Shown: positions 1-5,998 of the stretch, piece by piece
Layout: each line of letters opens with the position of its first letter
How positions within the stretch are numbered: the first letter of the stretch is position 1
Source of the DNA: Desulfobulbus sp.
Lineage (GTDB): Bacteria > Desulfobacterota > Desulfobulbia > Desulfobulbales > Desulfobulbaceae
Assembly (NCBI GenBank): GCA_028684915.1
Contig: JAQUEZ010000289.1
Location: forward strand, 1-7,325
Direction: 5' to 3'
Length of the DNA: 7,325 nt
Notes under the pieces: model-generated
The model's input: the letters and a program-made list of their open reading frames with translations, nothing else
Database searches by the model: none
What the model was told of the DNA's origin: nothing
Made by a program: the position numbers and the translations under genes

Positions 1-146
1 GGCTTCCACGGTACTACGAGCCTCTCCGTCACCCTATCGCGCCCGGCCTGTCCGTCACCGGATTCCGGTTGGTCTTTACGCCTCGACCACGCGAAGGGCT
101 TCCCGTGTTGCTCCGATCGTCCTCTTGGGGTCGCCTCAGAATTCGG
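1..146 (-). mobile_element. Group II intron fragment: region upstream of, and first codons of, the intron-encoded reverse transcriptase (continues off the left edge)
   Basis: Read on the minus strand, this GC-rich stretch resembles what I remember of the sequence just before the reverse transcriptase/maturase gene of one bacterial group II intron group. At the window edge a GTG at 32-30 opens a frame reading V-T-E-R-L-V-V-P-W-K, close to the N-terminus (MTERLVVP...) of those proteins. The same frame stays open back to the stop near 175. Structural hints are a small hairpin (57-69, ACCGGA-t-TCCGGT) and a direct repeat of TCCGTCAC at 25-32 and 51-58. The intron domain I 5' end (GUGYG-like) is not recognisable, so the intron appears cut off around 146, where the inverted repeat begins. 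The catalytic reverse transcriptase domain would lie outside the window. The identification rests on memory of family sequences, not on a search. Confidence 0.5.
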
Positions 147-147
147 A
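127..147. repeat. Left arm of a 21-bp perfect inverted repeat
   Basis: Bases 127-147 begin GGGGTCGCCTCAGAATTCGG and are the exact reverse complement of 289-309. Pairing stops at both ends (126/310 and 148/288 do not match). The arm lies within the group II intron-like fragment; its partner lies at the first codons of the truncated hsdR. No flanking target duplication is visible (CCTCTT on the left, TACTTA on the right). Confidence 0.9.
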
Positions 148-288
148 TAATAAAGCACGGTTAGAATTTTAAAATCCTATTAATTCAATTAGTTGGCAAA
201 AGGAATAATGAGCGACTGACGACCAACGAACAGAACTCCATATCTATTTAGATTTATTGAAATTCCTTTTTGTTAGCGTACGATAAAT
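148..288. other. AT-rich spacer between inverted repeat arms, no gene seen
   Basis: This 141-bp segment is markedly richer in A and T than both flanks. No frame longer than a few codons with coding character was found on either strand, and no convincing promoter pair is visible. It carries the TTG (270) from which the truncated hsdR frame could start. It may be a small inserted element bounded by the inverted repeat, or filler left at a rearrangement junction. Confidence 0.5.
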
Positions 289-309
289 TCCGAATTCTGA
301 GGCGACCCC
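289..309. repeat. Right arm of a 21-bp perfect inverted repeat
   Basis: Bases 290-309 read CCGAATTCTGAGGCGACCCC, the exact reverse complement of 127-146 (289 also pairs with 147). In the hsdR frame it would encode roughly F-R-I-L-R-R-P. Recognisable HsdR similarity (LLNLGLFRPI) starts right at its inner edge, so the arm may be foreign to hsdR and may mark the breakpoint. Confidence 0.9.
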
Positions 310-563
310 TACTTAATCTTGGCCTGTTCCGTCCTATCTTTTCCCCTACCGATTTTATTCAAATCAAAGGACGCGGGACACGCAAACACAACTTTCTTGA
401 GCAACTTTTTGACGACGACCTTAAAGAAACGATAAGTGAGCCGCGCAAGAGTTCCTATAAAATGTTTGATTTCTTCGCCAACTGCGAATATTTCGAGGAA
501 AAATACGATTACGATCAGGTCATAACACTGCCAAAACCTCGCCCGCATGAAGGAGGGGACACC

Positions 564-593
564 GGAGGAGGCGGAGGAGGCGGAGGAGGGGGA
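564..593 (+). repeat. Glycine-codon tandem repeat (9-bp unit) in the hsdR linker
   Basis: GGAGGAGGC is repeated about three times (the third copy ends GGG), followed by one more GGA, giving ten glycine codons in a row. Such a tract is prone to slippage in 3-bp or 9-bp steps, which keeps the frame and changes linker length. Confidence 0.85.
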
Positions 594-1193
594 TTCACCG
601 CTGGTACTTACGAGCTTATCGGCGCGGATATAATTTCTACAATTGAGGTGGCGGCAATCGGCACCGAGGGCATGAAAATTGATCGCATGTTCTTTGAGAA
701 ATTTGAAGACACCGTGCGCGAAAACAAAACCATTGTCGAAGCGGTTGAAGCAGGGCAGTGGGATCGTGTTATCGATCATGTAAACCGCGAAATCTTCGAC
801 AAGCCCAACGAGTATTATACGCTCGACAAGTTGCGCAAAGCTGCCGCCGTGGATCGCCGCCTCGGCCTGCGTGAAATCTTGGAAAAAATATTCGGCCTTA
901 TCCCACGCTTCAAATCTAAGGATGAGCTGCTCGAAGAAGAATTTTCAAAATTCATCGCTGACTATAAGCCGACAAAAGCGGAATCAATCCCCGCGCTCAA
1001 GAATTATTTCAAAGCCTATGTCAGTAGCGACCAAATACGGTATATCATCGAGGCTGAACACTTCACAGACCTTGCCACCAACCCTGTCTTTTCTATGCGC
1101 GACCTCAAGGCGGTGCCTCAAGAATACCGCACACTCATTCCGAATTATATCAAGGATTACGTTTCCTTGAATCAGTTTGCTTAAAGGAAACAA

Positions 1194-3656
1194 ATGCTAG
1201 ACACCGAAACCAAACGCCGCATTGATACCGCTCGCGATATCCTTGTCGGTAAAGTTCCTGATCCAAAGTCCCAAGTTGAACAGATTACCATTGCCCTGAT
1301 TTACAAGTTCATGGACGACATGGACGCGGAATCCGAGGAGATGGGAGGGCAGCGCAAATTCTTTACCGGCAATTTTGCCCGCTATGGCTGGGCCAAACTG
1401 ATAAGCCCAGCCCTCGGCGGCCATGAAATGCTCGGCCTCTACGCCGAAGGCATTTCAAAGATGCCGGAAAATGATGGTATTCCGCCGCTCTTTCGTGACA
1501 TTTTTAAAAATGCTTATCTGCCTTATCGCGACCCTGAAACGCTCAAAAGCTTTCTCAAAATTATCGACGAATTCACCTACGACCATTCCGAACGTCTTGG
1601 TGATGCCTTCGAATACCTACTTTCAGTCCTCGGCTCACAAGGCGATGCCGGCCAGTTTCGCACCCCACGCCACATCATTGATTTCATGGTTGAGGCCATC
1701 AACCCACAAAAAGGCGAAACCATTTTAGACCCTGCCTGCGGCACGGCTGGCTTTCTCATTTCCTCTTACAAACACATCCTTCGTACCAATACTGACACCA
1801 AAGGCAACAGCACCCTAACACCCGACGAGAAAGGACGGCTGGCGCAAAACTTCAAGGGTTATGACATTTCACCCGATATGGTGCGCCTATCGCTTGTGAA
1901 CCTCTACCTCCACGGCTTCACTGCGCCGCATATTTACGAATACGACACGCTCACCTCTGAAGAGAGGTGGAACGAATTCGCTGACGTGATTCTTGCTAAC
2001 CCGCCGTTTATGTCTCCAAAAGGGGGGATCAAACCACACAAACGCTTTTCCATTCAGGCTAAACGTAGTGAAGTTCTCTTTGTTGACTACATGGCCGAAC
2101 ATCTCACGCCCACAGGACGCGCCGGTATCATTGTCCCAGAGGGGATCATTTTCCAAAGCCAGACAGCCTATAAAACTCTACGAAAAATGCTCGTCGAGAA
2201 CTCCCTCGTCGCCGTTGTCTCGCTTCCGGCAGGCTGTTTCAATCCCTACTCTGGCGTGAAGACCTCTATTCTTATCCTTGATAAATCCGTTGCCAGACAA
2301 AGCAACACTATAGCCTTCTTCAAAGTCGAGAATGACGGTTTCGGCCTCGGAGCCCAACGTCGCGCTATTGATAAAAACGATCTCTCCCAAGTTCAAGTAG
2401 AAATCGACGAATATTTGAGCCACCTGCGTGCAGGGGAAGCTGTTGACGACTATCAACCTTCTCTTGGCTTGATTGTATCAAAAGAAAAAATCGCCTCAAA
2501 TGGTGACCACAACCTCAGCGTGGAAAGATATCGAGAAGGTGCGGTGGTTATGACTTCTTTTCCTTTAGTTAATCTCGGAGATGTATGCGAGATCACTAAA
2601 GGGTCGCCCATTACTCGAGATCAAGTCATTGATGGCAGTGTCCCAGTGATTGCTGGTGGCCAAAAGCCGTCGTGTTTTCACAACCAATCTAACCGTACGG
2701 GAGAGACTATTACAGTAAGCGCATCAGGCGCCTACTCGGGCTTCGTCGCTTATTTTGACAAACCTATATTCGCATCAGATTGTTCAACCATCAAACCGAG
2801 CACCCAGCAACTAATCACAAAGTTTTTGTTTCATCTGCTCAAGGCTAAACAAACCGACATTTACGCTCTACAGATAGGGATGGGGCAACCTCACGTTTAT
2901 TCAAAAGATTTAGCAAAAATACAAATTCCACTTCCGCCTCTCGAGGTACAGGAAGAAATAATGGCGGAAATAGTCGGCTACGAAAAAGTTATAGACGGAA
3001 GCCGTACTGTTCTCGATAACTATCGTCCACACATACCCATTCACCCTGATTGGTCGATCATTAAGCTCGGCGAAATCTGCTCTTTCAAGAATGGTTTAAA
3101 CTTCAATAAAATCTCGTCGGGTCACTCCGTAAAAATCATCGGGGTGAGTAACTTTCAAAACAATCTCTATGCTCCATTGGCAGAACTCGACAATATCCAT
3201 TTAGACGCGCCACTCGCAAATGACTATCTCGTCAAAGACGGAGATATTCTTTTTGTGCGCTCCAACGGCAATCCCTCTCTTGTTGGCCGTTCTGTTATCG
3301 TTCCGCCTCACTGTGAACCAACTACATTTTCAGGTTTTACAATTCGAGGCCGATTTGCAGACGAGCGAGCATCACCACTTTTTTACGCTCACTTCTTCAA
3401 GTCCAGAGACTTCGCAGAAATGATAAAAACGGTTGGACAGGGTGCAAATATTAGAAATCTCTCTCAAAGCATTCTTAACGAAATTAGTATTCCTCTTCCG
3501 CCTCTCGCCACGCAGCAAGCCATTGTTGCCGATATTGAAGCCGAGCAAGCTCTTGTTGACGCCAACCGTGAGCTAATCGAGCACTTTGAAAAGAAGATAC
3601 AAGCCACTCTCGCTCGCGTCTGGGGAAAAAAAGAAACATCCATGACGGGGGCGTAG
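1194..3656 (+). CDS. hsdM: Type I restriction-modification methylase fused to specificity subunit (HsdM-HsdS)
   Basis: An N6-adenine DNA methyltransferase with built-in target recognition. Residues 1-130 form the HsdM N-terminal helical domain. The AdoMet motif I is D-P-A-C-G-T-A-G-F-L (179-188), and catalytic motif IV is N-P-P-F (269-272). The methylase part ends near DHNLSVERYREG (438-449). An HsdS-like part follows with two target-recognition domains, about 455-612 and 618-810. Each ends in a conserved I-P-L-P-P-L segment (578-583 and 766-771) leading into a helix, the usual spacer of HsdS. At 820 residues it is close to the sum of an HsdM of about 450 and a two-domain HsdS of about 370, so both TRDs look complete. 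The ATG at 1194 is preceded by AAAGGAAA at 1183-1190. As fused M-S proteins of this kind exist elsewhere, the fusion looks native. With hsdR broken, it probably acts as a solitary methylase recognising a bipartite site. Confidence 0.93.
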   Translation: MLDTETKRRIDTARDILVGKVPDPKSQVEQITIALIYKFMDDMDAESEEMGGQRKFFTGNFARYGWAKLISPALGGHEMLGLYAEGISKMPENDGIPPLFRDIFKNAYLPYRDPETLKSFLKIIDEFTYDHSERLGDAFEYLLSVLGSQGDAGQFRTPRHIIDFMVEAINPQKGETILDPACGTAGFLISSYKHILRTNTDTKGNSTLTPDEKGRLAQNFKGYDISPDMVRLSLVNLYLHGFTAPHIYEYDTLTSEERWNEFADVILANPPFMSPKGGIKPHKRFSIQAKRSEVLFVDYMAEHLTPTGRAGIIVPEGIIFQSQTAYKTLRKMLVENSLVAVVSLPAGCFNPYSGVKTSILILDKSVARQSNTIAFFKVENDGFGLGAQRRAIDKNDLSQVQVEIDEYLSHLRAGEAVDDYQPSLGLIVSKEKIASNGDHNLSVERYREGAVVMTSFPLVNLGDVCEITKGSPITRDQVIDGSVPVIAGGQKPSCFHNQSNRTGETITVSASGAYSGFVAYFDKPIFASDCSTIKPSTQQLITKFLFHLLKAKQTDIYALQIGMGQPHVYSKDLAKIQIPLPPLEVQEEIMAEIVGYEKVIDGSRTVLDNYRPHIPIHPDWSIIKLGEICSFKNGLNFNKISSGHSVKIIGVSNFQNNLYAPLAELDNIHLDAPLANDYLVKDGDILFVRSNGNPSLVGRSVIVPPHCEPTTFSGFTIRGRFADERASPLFYAHFFKSRDFAEMIKTVGQGANIRNLSQSILNEISIPLPPLATQQAIVADIEAEQALVDANRELIEHFEKKIQATLARVWGKKETSMTGA
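2925..2943 (+). repeat. Direct repeat copy 1 at the end of TRD1 in the HsdS part
   Basis: ATTCCACTTCCGCCTCTCG at 2925-2943 differs at one base from 3489-3507. It encodes I-P-L-P-P-L at the junction between TRD1 and its helical spacer. The two copies lie 564 bp apart in the same frame. Confidence 0.85.
3489..3507 (+). repeat. Direct repeat copy 2 at the end of TRD2 in the HsdS part
   Basis: ATTCCTCTTCCGCCTCTCG matches 2925-2943 at 18 of 19 positions. It encodes the same I-P-L-P-P-L motif at the end of the second target-recognition domain. Recombination between the copies would delete or exchange exactly one TRD in frame. Confidence 0.85.
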
Positions 3657-3739
3657 ACATGAAATACTCTCCAGTAAAAAAACTCGACCCGCTATCAACA
3701 AACTTTTAATAACGCCTTTTTCAGTCACACGGGAACATC

Positions 3740-4678
3740 ATGCCTCCTAGAAAACAGAAAGCACCTTCAACATTAGAGCGGAAAATTTACTTTTATAGGG
3801 CGAACATAGGGAAAAATGAAAACGGAGAACCTTTGCCGTTTGATCCAAATCAAGCATTAACAACCATCAATCAATTACCATTTACAGATACAAATGGACG
3901 TTATCTTGAGGGTCTTGATGGAGAGGTTCTTTGTGGTTGGGTTGATGACAACAACCCGCTTCCTCGAATGAGATTTGGATTAATTCGCCGATCTGGGCTT
4001 CCTCAAATTGAACATTATGGGAATCTAACCGACCTTAATATAGCTACCGATGCGGGACTCGTTGAACCCGTCCACGTTGTTTTCTTTCCCGATAATATAG
4101 TGGGTGTCGATTTCAATTTTCACGGCCCCCGATTATCCCGCCTAGGATATTACTTGAATATCAAGGGCGGAAAACAAAACTTTAATGGAACATTCGATCC
4201 TTTGCTTCGCAACGATGTTGTCTCGCAATTAGACCGTCTTGGCGATATTAGGTTGTTTGACCTTAAAATCCGTTCATCTTATGCTGCTCAGGTAAAACAA
4301 GCCGACGAAGACCTCGGGGCTGCGTTTGAGTCAGCTCTCCGTGTTGGTGATGCTGACGACCTTGAAATTATAATTCGTCCGGCAAAGATGGGGAGAACAT
4401 CTATGATGGAACGTCTTATCAATATAGCTAAATCTCTTTCTGGTGCCGGTTTATTCCGAAGCGAGACTTCGAAATTCACCATAAAAGGAAGATGTGAAGA
4501 CACTTCAAAGGTTGAATCAATAGATTTACTCCATGATCAACTAATCAAGAAAAAGCTAATTATCAGGATGGACGAACGAAGTCGCGCCTTGGATATGAAT
4601 TCAGCCTATAATGCAATATCGATTGCCTATGAAGAGCTTGGGGATGAATTAAAAACAGCTCCAAGTATATTCTCATGA
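3740..4678 (+). CDS. Uncharacterised soluble protein, first gene of a coupled two-gene cassette
   Basis: I do not recognise this 312-residue protein with certainty. It has no signal peptide or membrane helix. After a basic, Lys/Arg-rich start comes a beta-like KIYFYRANIG segment (15-24). The most family-like stretch is about 77-141, with R-F-G-L-I-R-R-S-G-L-P-Q-I, then G-L-V-E-P-V-H-V-V-F-F-P, then V-G-V-D-F-N-F-H-G-P-R-L-S-R-L. The His, Asn and Gly-Pro-Arg there are plausible functional residues. The C-terminal half is mainly helical and charged. The ATG at 3740 follows GGGA (3731-3734) at a good distance. Its stop overlaps the start of the membrane-protein gene (ATGA). It lies 83 bp after hsdM on the same strand and is visibly AT-richer. 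By position and by its soluble-plus-membrane pairing it could be part of an antiphage module, comparable in layout to Kiwa, but I see no KwaB similarity I could vouch for. Confidence 0.8.
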   Translation: MPPRKQKAPSTLERKIYFYRANIGKNENGEPLPFDPNQALTTINQLPFTDTNGRYLEGLDGEVLCGWVDDNNPLPRMRFGLIRRSGLPQIEHYGNLTDLNIATDAGLVEPVHVVFFPDNIVGVDFNFHGPRLSRLGYYLNIKGGKQNFNGTFDPLLRNDVVSQLDRLGDIRLFDLKIRSSYAAQVKQADEDLGAAFESALRVGDADDLEIIIRPAKMGRTSMMERLINIAKSLSGAGLFRSETSKFTIKGRCEDTSKVESIDLLHDQLIKKKLIIRMDERSRALDMNSAYNAISIAYEELGDELKTAPSIFS

Positions 4679-5190
4679 CTTTCCTTCCAAAATGGTGGCG
4701 AAGGAAATTCCTGCTAATAGAGTTGTGCCTTGCGGTGGTACTAACAGTTTTATTTGTTGTTTGGTATCTCTTGCTAGGGGGAGAAACGACCCTTTGCTCT
4801 TTTCTAGAAGGGAACAGATCGTCAATTTATGGGACAGCAGCTTCTATCTTTGGCTCCCTTCTTGGGTTTTCAATAACCGCAACATCTATTGTTTTAGGAT
4901 TCTCAACTTCAGATCGTTTAAAAATACTCAGAGATAGCAAACAATTTAAAACCCTCTGGATGGTATTCAGTTCATCAATCTGGGCTTTAAGTCTGGCAAC
5001 CACCACTTCTTTCCTCGCTTTAATTTTTGACCGCGATTCTCATCATGTTTTTTTTCTGTTAGTCGCAGCATTTTTCGGAGCAATCTTATCTCTCCTTAGA
5101 CTTGCACGGACTATCTGGGTGTTAGAAAATATCATCACCATTATAACAATGCCCTCAAAACAATCAGAAGGAAACGATCCTCCGGCATAA
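4675..5190 (+). CDS. Four-helix membrane protein, second gene of the coupled cassette
   Basis: This 171-residue integral membrane protein has a basic N-terminus (KWWRRK) and hydrophobic segments at about 12-34, 52-76, 94-118 and 124-145. A helical hairpin with the loop S-T-S-D-R-L-K-I-L-R-D-S-K-Q-F between helices 2 and 3 probably faces the cytoplasm, with both termini also inside (positive-inside rule). Helix 2 is rich in Gly, Ser and Thr (IFGSLLGFSITATSIVLGF), which suggests tight helix packing or a pore-lining role. Its ATG overlaps the stop of the preceding gene in ATGA at 4675-4678, so translation is coupled and the products probably work together. No enzyme motif is visible. Small four-helix proteins of this kind are common effectors in defence modules, but that role is inferred from context only. 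Confidence 0.8.
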   Translation: MTFLPKWWRRKFLLIELCLAVVLTVLFVVWYLLLGGETTLCSFLEGNRSSIYGTAASIFGSLLGFSITATSIVLGFSTSDRLKILRDSKQFKTLWMVFSSSIWALSLATTTSFLALIFDRDSHHVFFLLVAAFFGAILSLLRLARTIWVLENIITIITMPSKQSEGNDPPA

Positions 5191-5217
5191 ACTATCCAAC
5201 TAACAACGAAAAATTCT

Positions 5218-5766
5218 CTATCTCCACAACTTTTCAAACCGCGCCGGATTTGTGGCCGTATACATGACTGTGTGCTGAATGTTCCGGTGCCCCAGATAGT
5301 CCTGAATAAGCCTCGTGTCTGCTCCCTGATCCGCCAGAGCAAAGCCGCAAGCGTGGCGGAGCATGTGGGGGTGGGCCGCCACGGACAGCCCCGCCTTTTC
5401 CCCATAGGTGCGGATCGCGGCCCACGCGGTCTTGCGGTTTAGTGGTGTCCGCCGCTCACTCACAAAAAAAGAATCCCCATCTAGTTTCCATTTTGCCCGT
5501 TCGGCAAGCCAAGCCTTGATAGCGCGAACCTCATCCAGCCGGAGAGGGTGCGTCGTTGATAGCCCTTTCTTGAGCCGCACGACATGCAGCACGCGACTTT
5601 CGATGTCCACCTGTGACAACCGCAGACCACAAGCCTCTGAGATCCGCAGGCCATGCCTGAACATCAGCAGGAGCAAGCACCGGTCGCGGGCTTCATTCCG
5701 GCTACCCTTCGTGGCGGCAATCAGCTTCTCAACTTCGGCAGAAACAAGGTGTTTTCGGTCGCTCAT
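5218..5766 (-). CDS. Short tyrosine recombinase, catalytic domain only (FimB-like), possibly 5'-frameshifted
   Basis: A site-specific recombinase that cuts and rejoins DNA through a 3'-phosphotyrosine. All catalytic positions are visible in 182 residues: R41 (RHGLRISE), K66 or K67 (RLKKG), H134 and R137 (HPHMLRH), H160 (LGHRNIQHT) and the nucleophile Y169 (VMYTATNP). There is no separate N-terminal core-binding domain, as in the roughly 200-residue FimB/FimE-like group, whose members also end near R-F-x-x-x-W-R. The ATG at 5766-5764 has a poor ribosome binding site. Its first bases overlap, in ATGA, the stop of a 21-codon frame (5828-5763) that could supply the missing N-terminal residues if one frameshift were corrected. 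The gene converges on the membrane-protein gene with 27 bp between stops. Its substrate could be a nearby invertible segment or an att site; no matching pair was found in the window. Confidence 0.88.
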   Translation of the reverse strand: MSDRKHLVSAEVEKLIAATKGSRNEARDRCLLLLMFRHGLRISEACGLRLSQVDIESRVLHVVRLKKGLSTTHPLRLDEVRAIKAWLAERAKWKLDGDSFFVSERRTPLNRKTAWAAIRTYGEKAGLSVAAHPHMLRHACGFALADQGADTRLIQDYLGHRNIQHTVMYTATNPARFEKLWR

Positions 5767-5828
5767 CGTTTTGTCTCATGTTGGGGTGTTTTGACGGGCC
5801 GCAAACCCGCATCAATCCTCAAGGTCAT
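5763..5828 (-). CDS. 21-codon frame overlapping the recombinase start: leader peptide or frameshifted recombinase N-terminus
   Basis: On the minus strand ATG at 5828-5826 opens a frame beginning MTLRIDAGLRPVK and ending ...QHETKR, with its TGA at 5765-5763 overlapping the ATG of the recombinase. Adding it to the 182-residue recombinase gives about 203 residues, the usual size of this recombinase group. The text would run smoothly from ...HETKR into SDRKHLVSAEVEKL after a small frame correction. So it is either an N-terminal piece separated by a frameshift (natural or a sequencing error) or a short leader that couples translation. The ribosome binding site is weak. Confidence 0.4.
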   Translation of the reverse strand: MTLRIDAGLRPVKTPQHETKR

Positions 5829-5837
5829 TTTCAAACA

Positions 5838-5936
5838 TTAGACAAAATAATCTATTTTGTGTGCCGGGTCATAGCGGATTTGCGACAGCAATTCGCGGAC
5901 TCCAAGAGGAGATAAGCTGCCATCGGAAAACCACAC
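5838..5936 (-). pseudogene. Candidate gene remnant, 32 codons with protein-like composition
   Basis: A minus-strand frame opened by GTG at 5936 (no stop back to 5949) begins VWFSDGSLSPLGVRELL and ends near DPAHKIDYFV before TAA at 5840-5838. It looks more like a real protein C-terminus than random sequence, but I cannot assign a family. It has no ribosome binding site and stops abruptly at the parDE promoter. A gene end left when the parDE block was joined here would explain this, but a chance frame is possible. Confidence 0.3.
5842..5860. repeat. 8-bp perfect inverted repeat upstream of the recombinase
   Basis: ACAAAATA (5842-5849), spacer ATC, TATTTTGT (5853-5860). It lies 14 bp upstream of the 21-codon frame at 5828 and inside the remnant frame. 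It could be an operator or a recombinase binding site; its AT-richness makes chance possible. Confidence 0.5.
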
Positions 5937-5965
5937 TTGCTTCCTAGGTTACAAAGAACTATATT
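5937..5965 (+). promoter_or_regulatory. Sigma70-type promoter of parD-parE
   Basis: The -35 box is TTGCTT at 5937-5942 and the -10 box TATATT at 5960-5965, with an ideal 17-bp spacer. The expected start of transcription, around 5972, falls inside the following palindrome, so repressor binding there would block the promoter. Confidence 0.65.
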
Positions 5966-5987
5966 CATATATAACAAATATGAATAT
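5961..5987. promoter_or_regulatory. parDE operator palindrome (autoregulation site)
   Basis: Perfect 10-bp arms ATATTCATAT (5961-5970) and ATATGAATAT (5978-5987) flank a 7-bp spacer. It overlaps the -10 box and reaches the ribosome binding site. ParD antitoxins bind such palindromes as dimers through a ribbon-helix-helix domain and repress their own operon; that use here is inferred from position. Confidence 0.65.
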
Positions 5988-5998
5988 GGAGGCTGTCT

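Larger units (their letters stand above)
270..1184 (+). pseudogene. hsdR: Truncated type I restriction enzyme R subunit (C-terminal third only)
   Basis: HsdR is normally about 800-1100 residues and combines a PD-(D/E)XK nuclease, a two-lobed DEAD-box translocase and a C-terminal domain that docks on the methylase. Only 304 residues remain here. The first recognisable element is helicase motif VI, Q-I-K-G-R-G-T-R (residues 31-38). It is followed by a linker with ten consecutive glycines (99-108) and an EcoEI-type R C-terminal domain (EGMKIDRMFFEKFEDT, about 133-148, running to about 250). The nuclease and helicase motifs I to V are absent, so it cannot cut or translocate. TTG at 270 is only the first possible start; about the first 13 codons come from the spacer and repeat arm, and the first in-frame ATG is residue 65. 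It ends 9 bp before hsdM. A separate docking role for the remnant cannot be excluded, but a decaying gene is likelier. Confidence 0.85.

Noticed and set aside
309..779. 156-codon minus-strand frame antisense to hsdR
   Set aside because: It runs opposite to clear HsdR sequence (motif VI and C-terminal domain). Its Ser-rich stretch is only the reverse of the glycine-codon repeat, and no family features are visible.
3659..3709. 16-codon frame (MKYSPVKKLDPLSTNF) between hsdM and the two-gene cassette
   Set aside because: It starts three bases after the hsdM stop but has no ribosome binding site and no similarity I know; too short to separate from chance.
3684..3710. Possible promoter (TCGACC and TTTAAT) before the two-gene cassette
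   Set aside because: The spacing is only 15 bp and the -35 box is poor, so it cannot be told from chance; the cassette may be read through from hsdM.
5408..5794. 128-codon plus-strand frame antisense to the tyrosine recombinase
   Set aside because: The opposite strand encodes all catalytic residues of a recombinase; this frame is Arg/Ser-rich, as shadows of GC-rich genes usually are.
5824..5833. GTCATTTTCA identical to 10 bases of the transposon end at 7200-7209
   Set aside because: The match stops there, lacks the AGAAGACG core and the GCAC end, and lies inside the leader frame start; probably chance.
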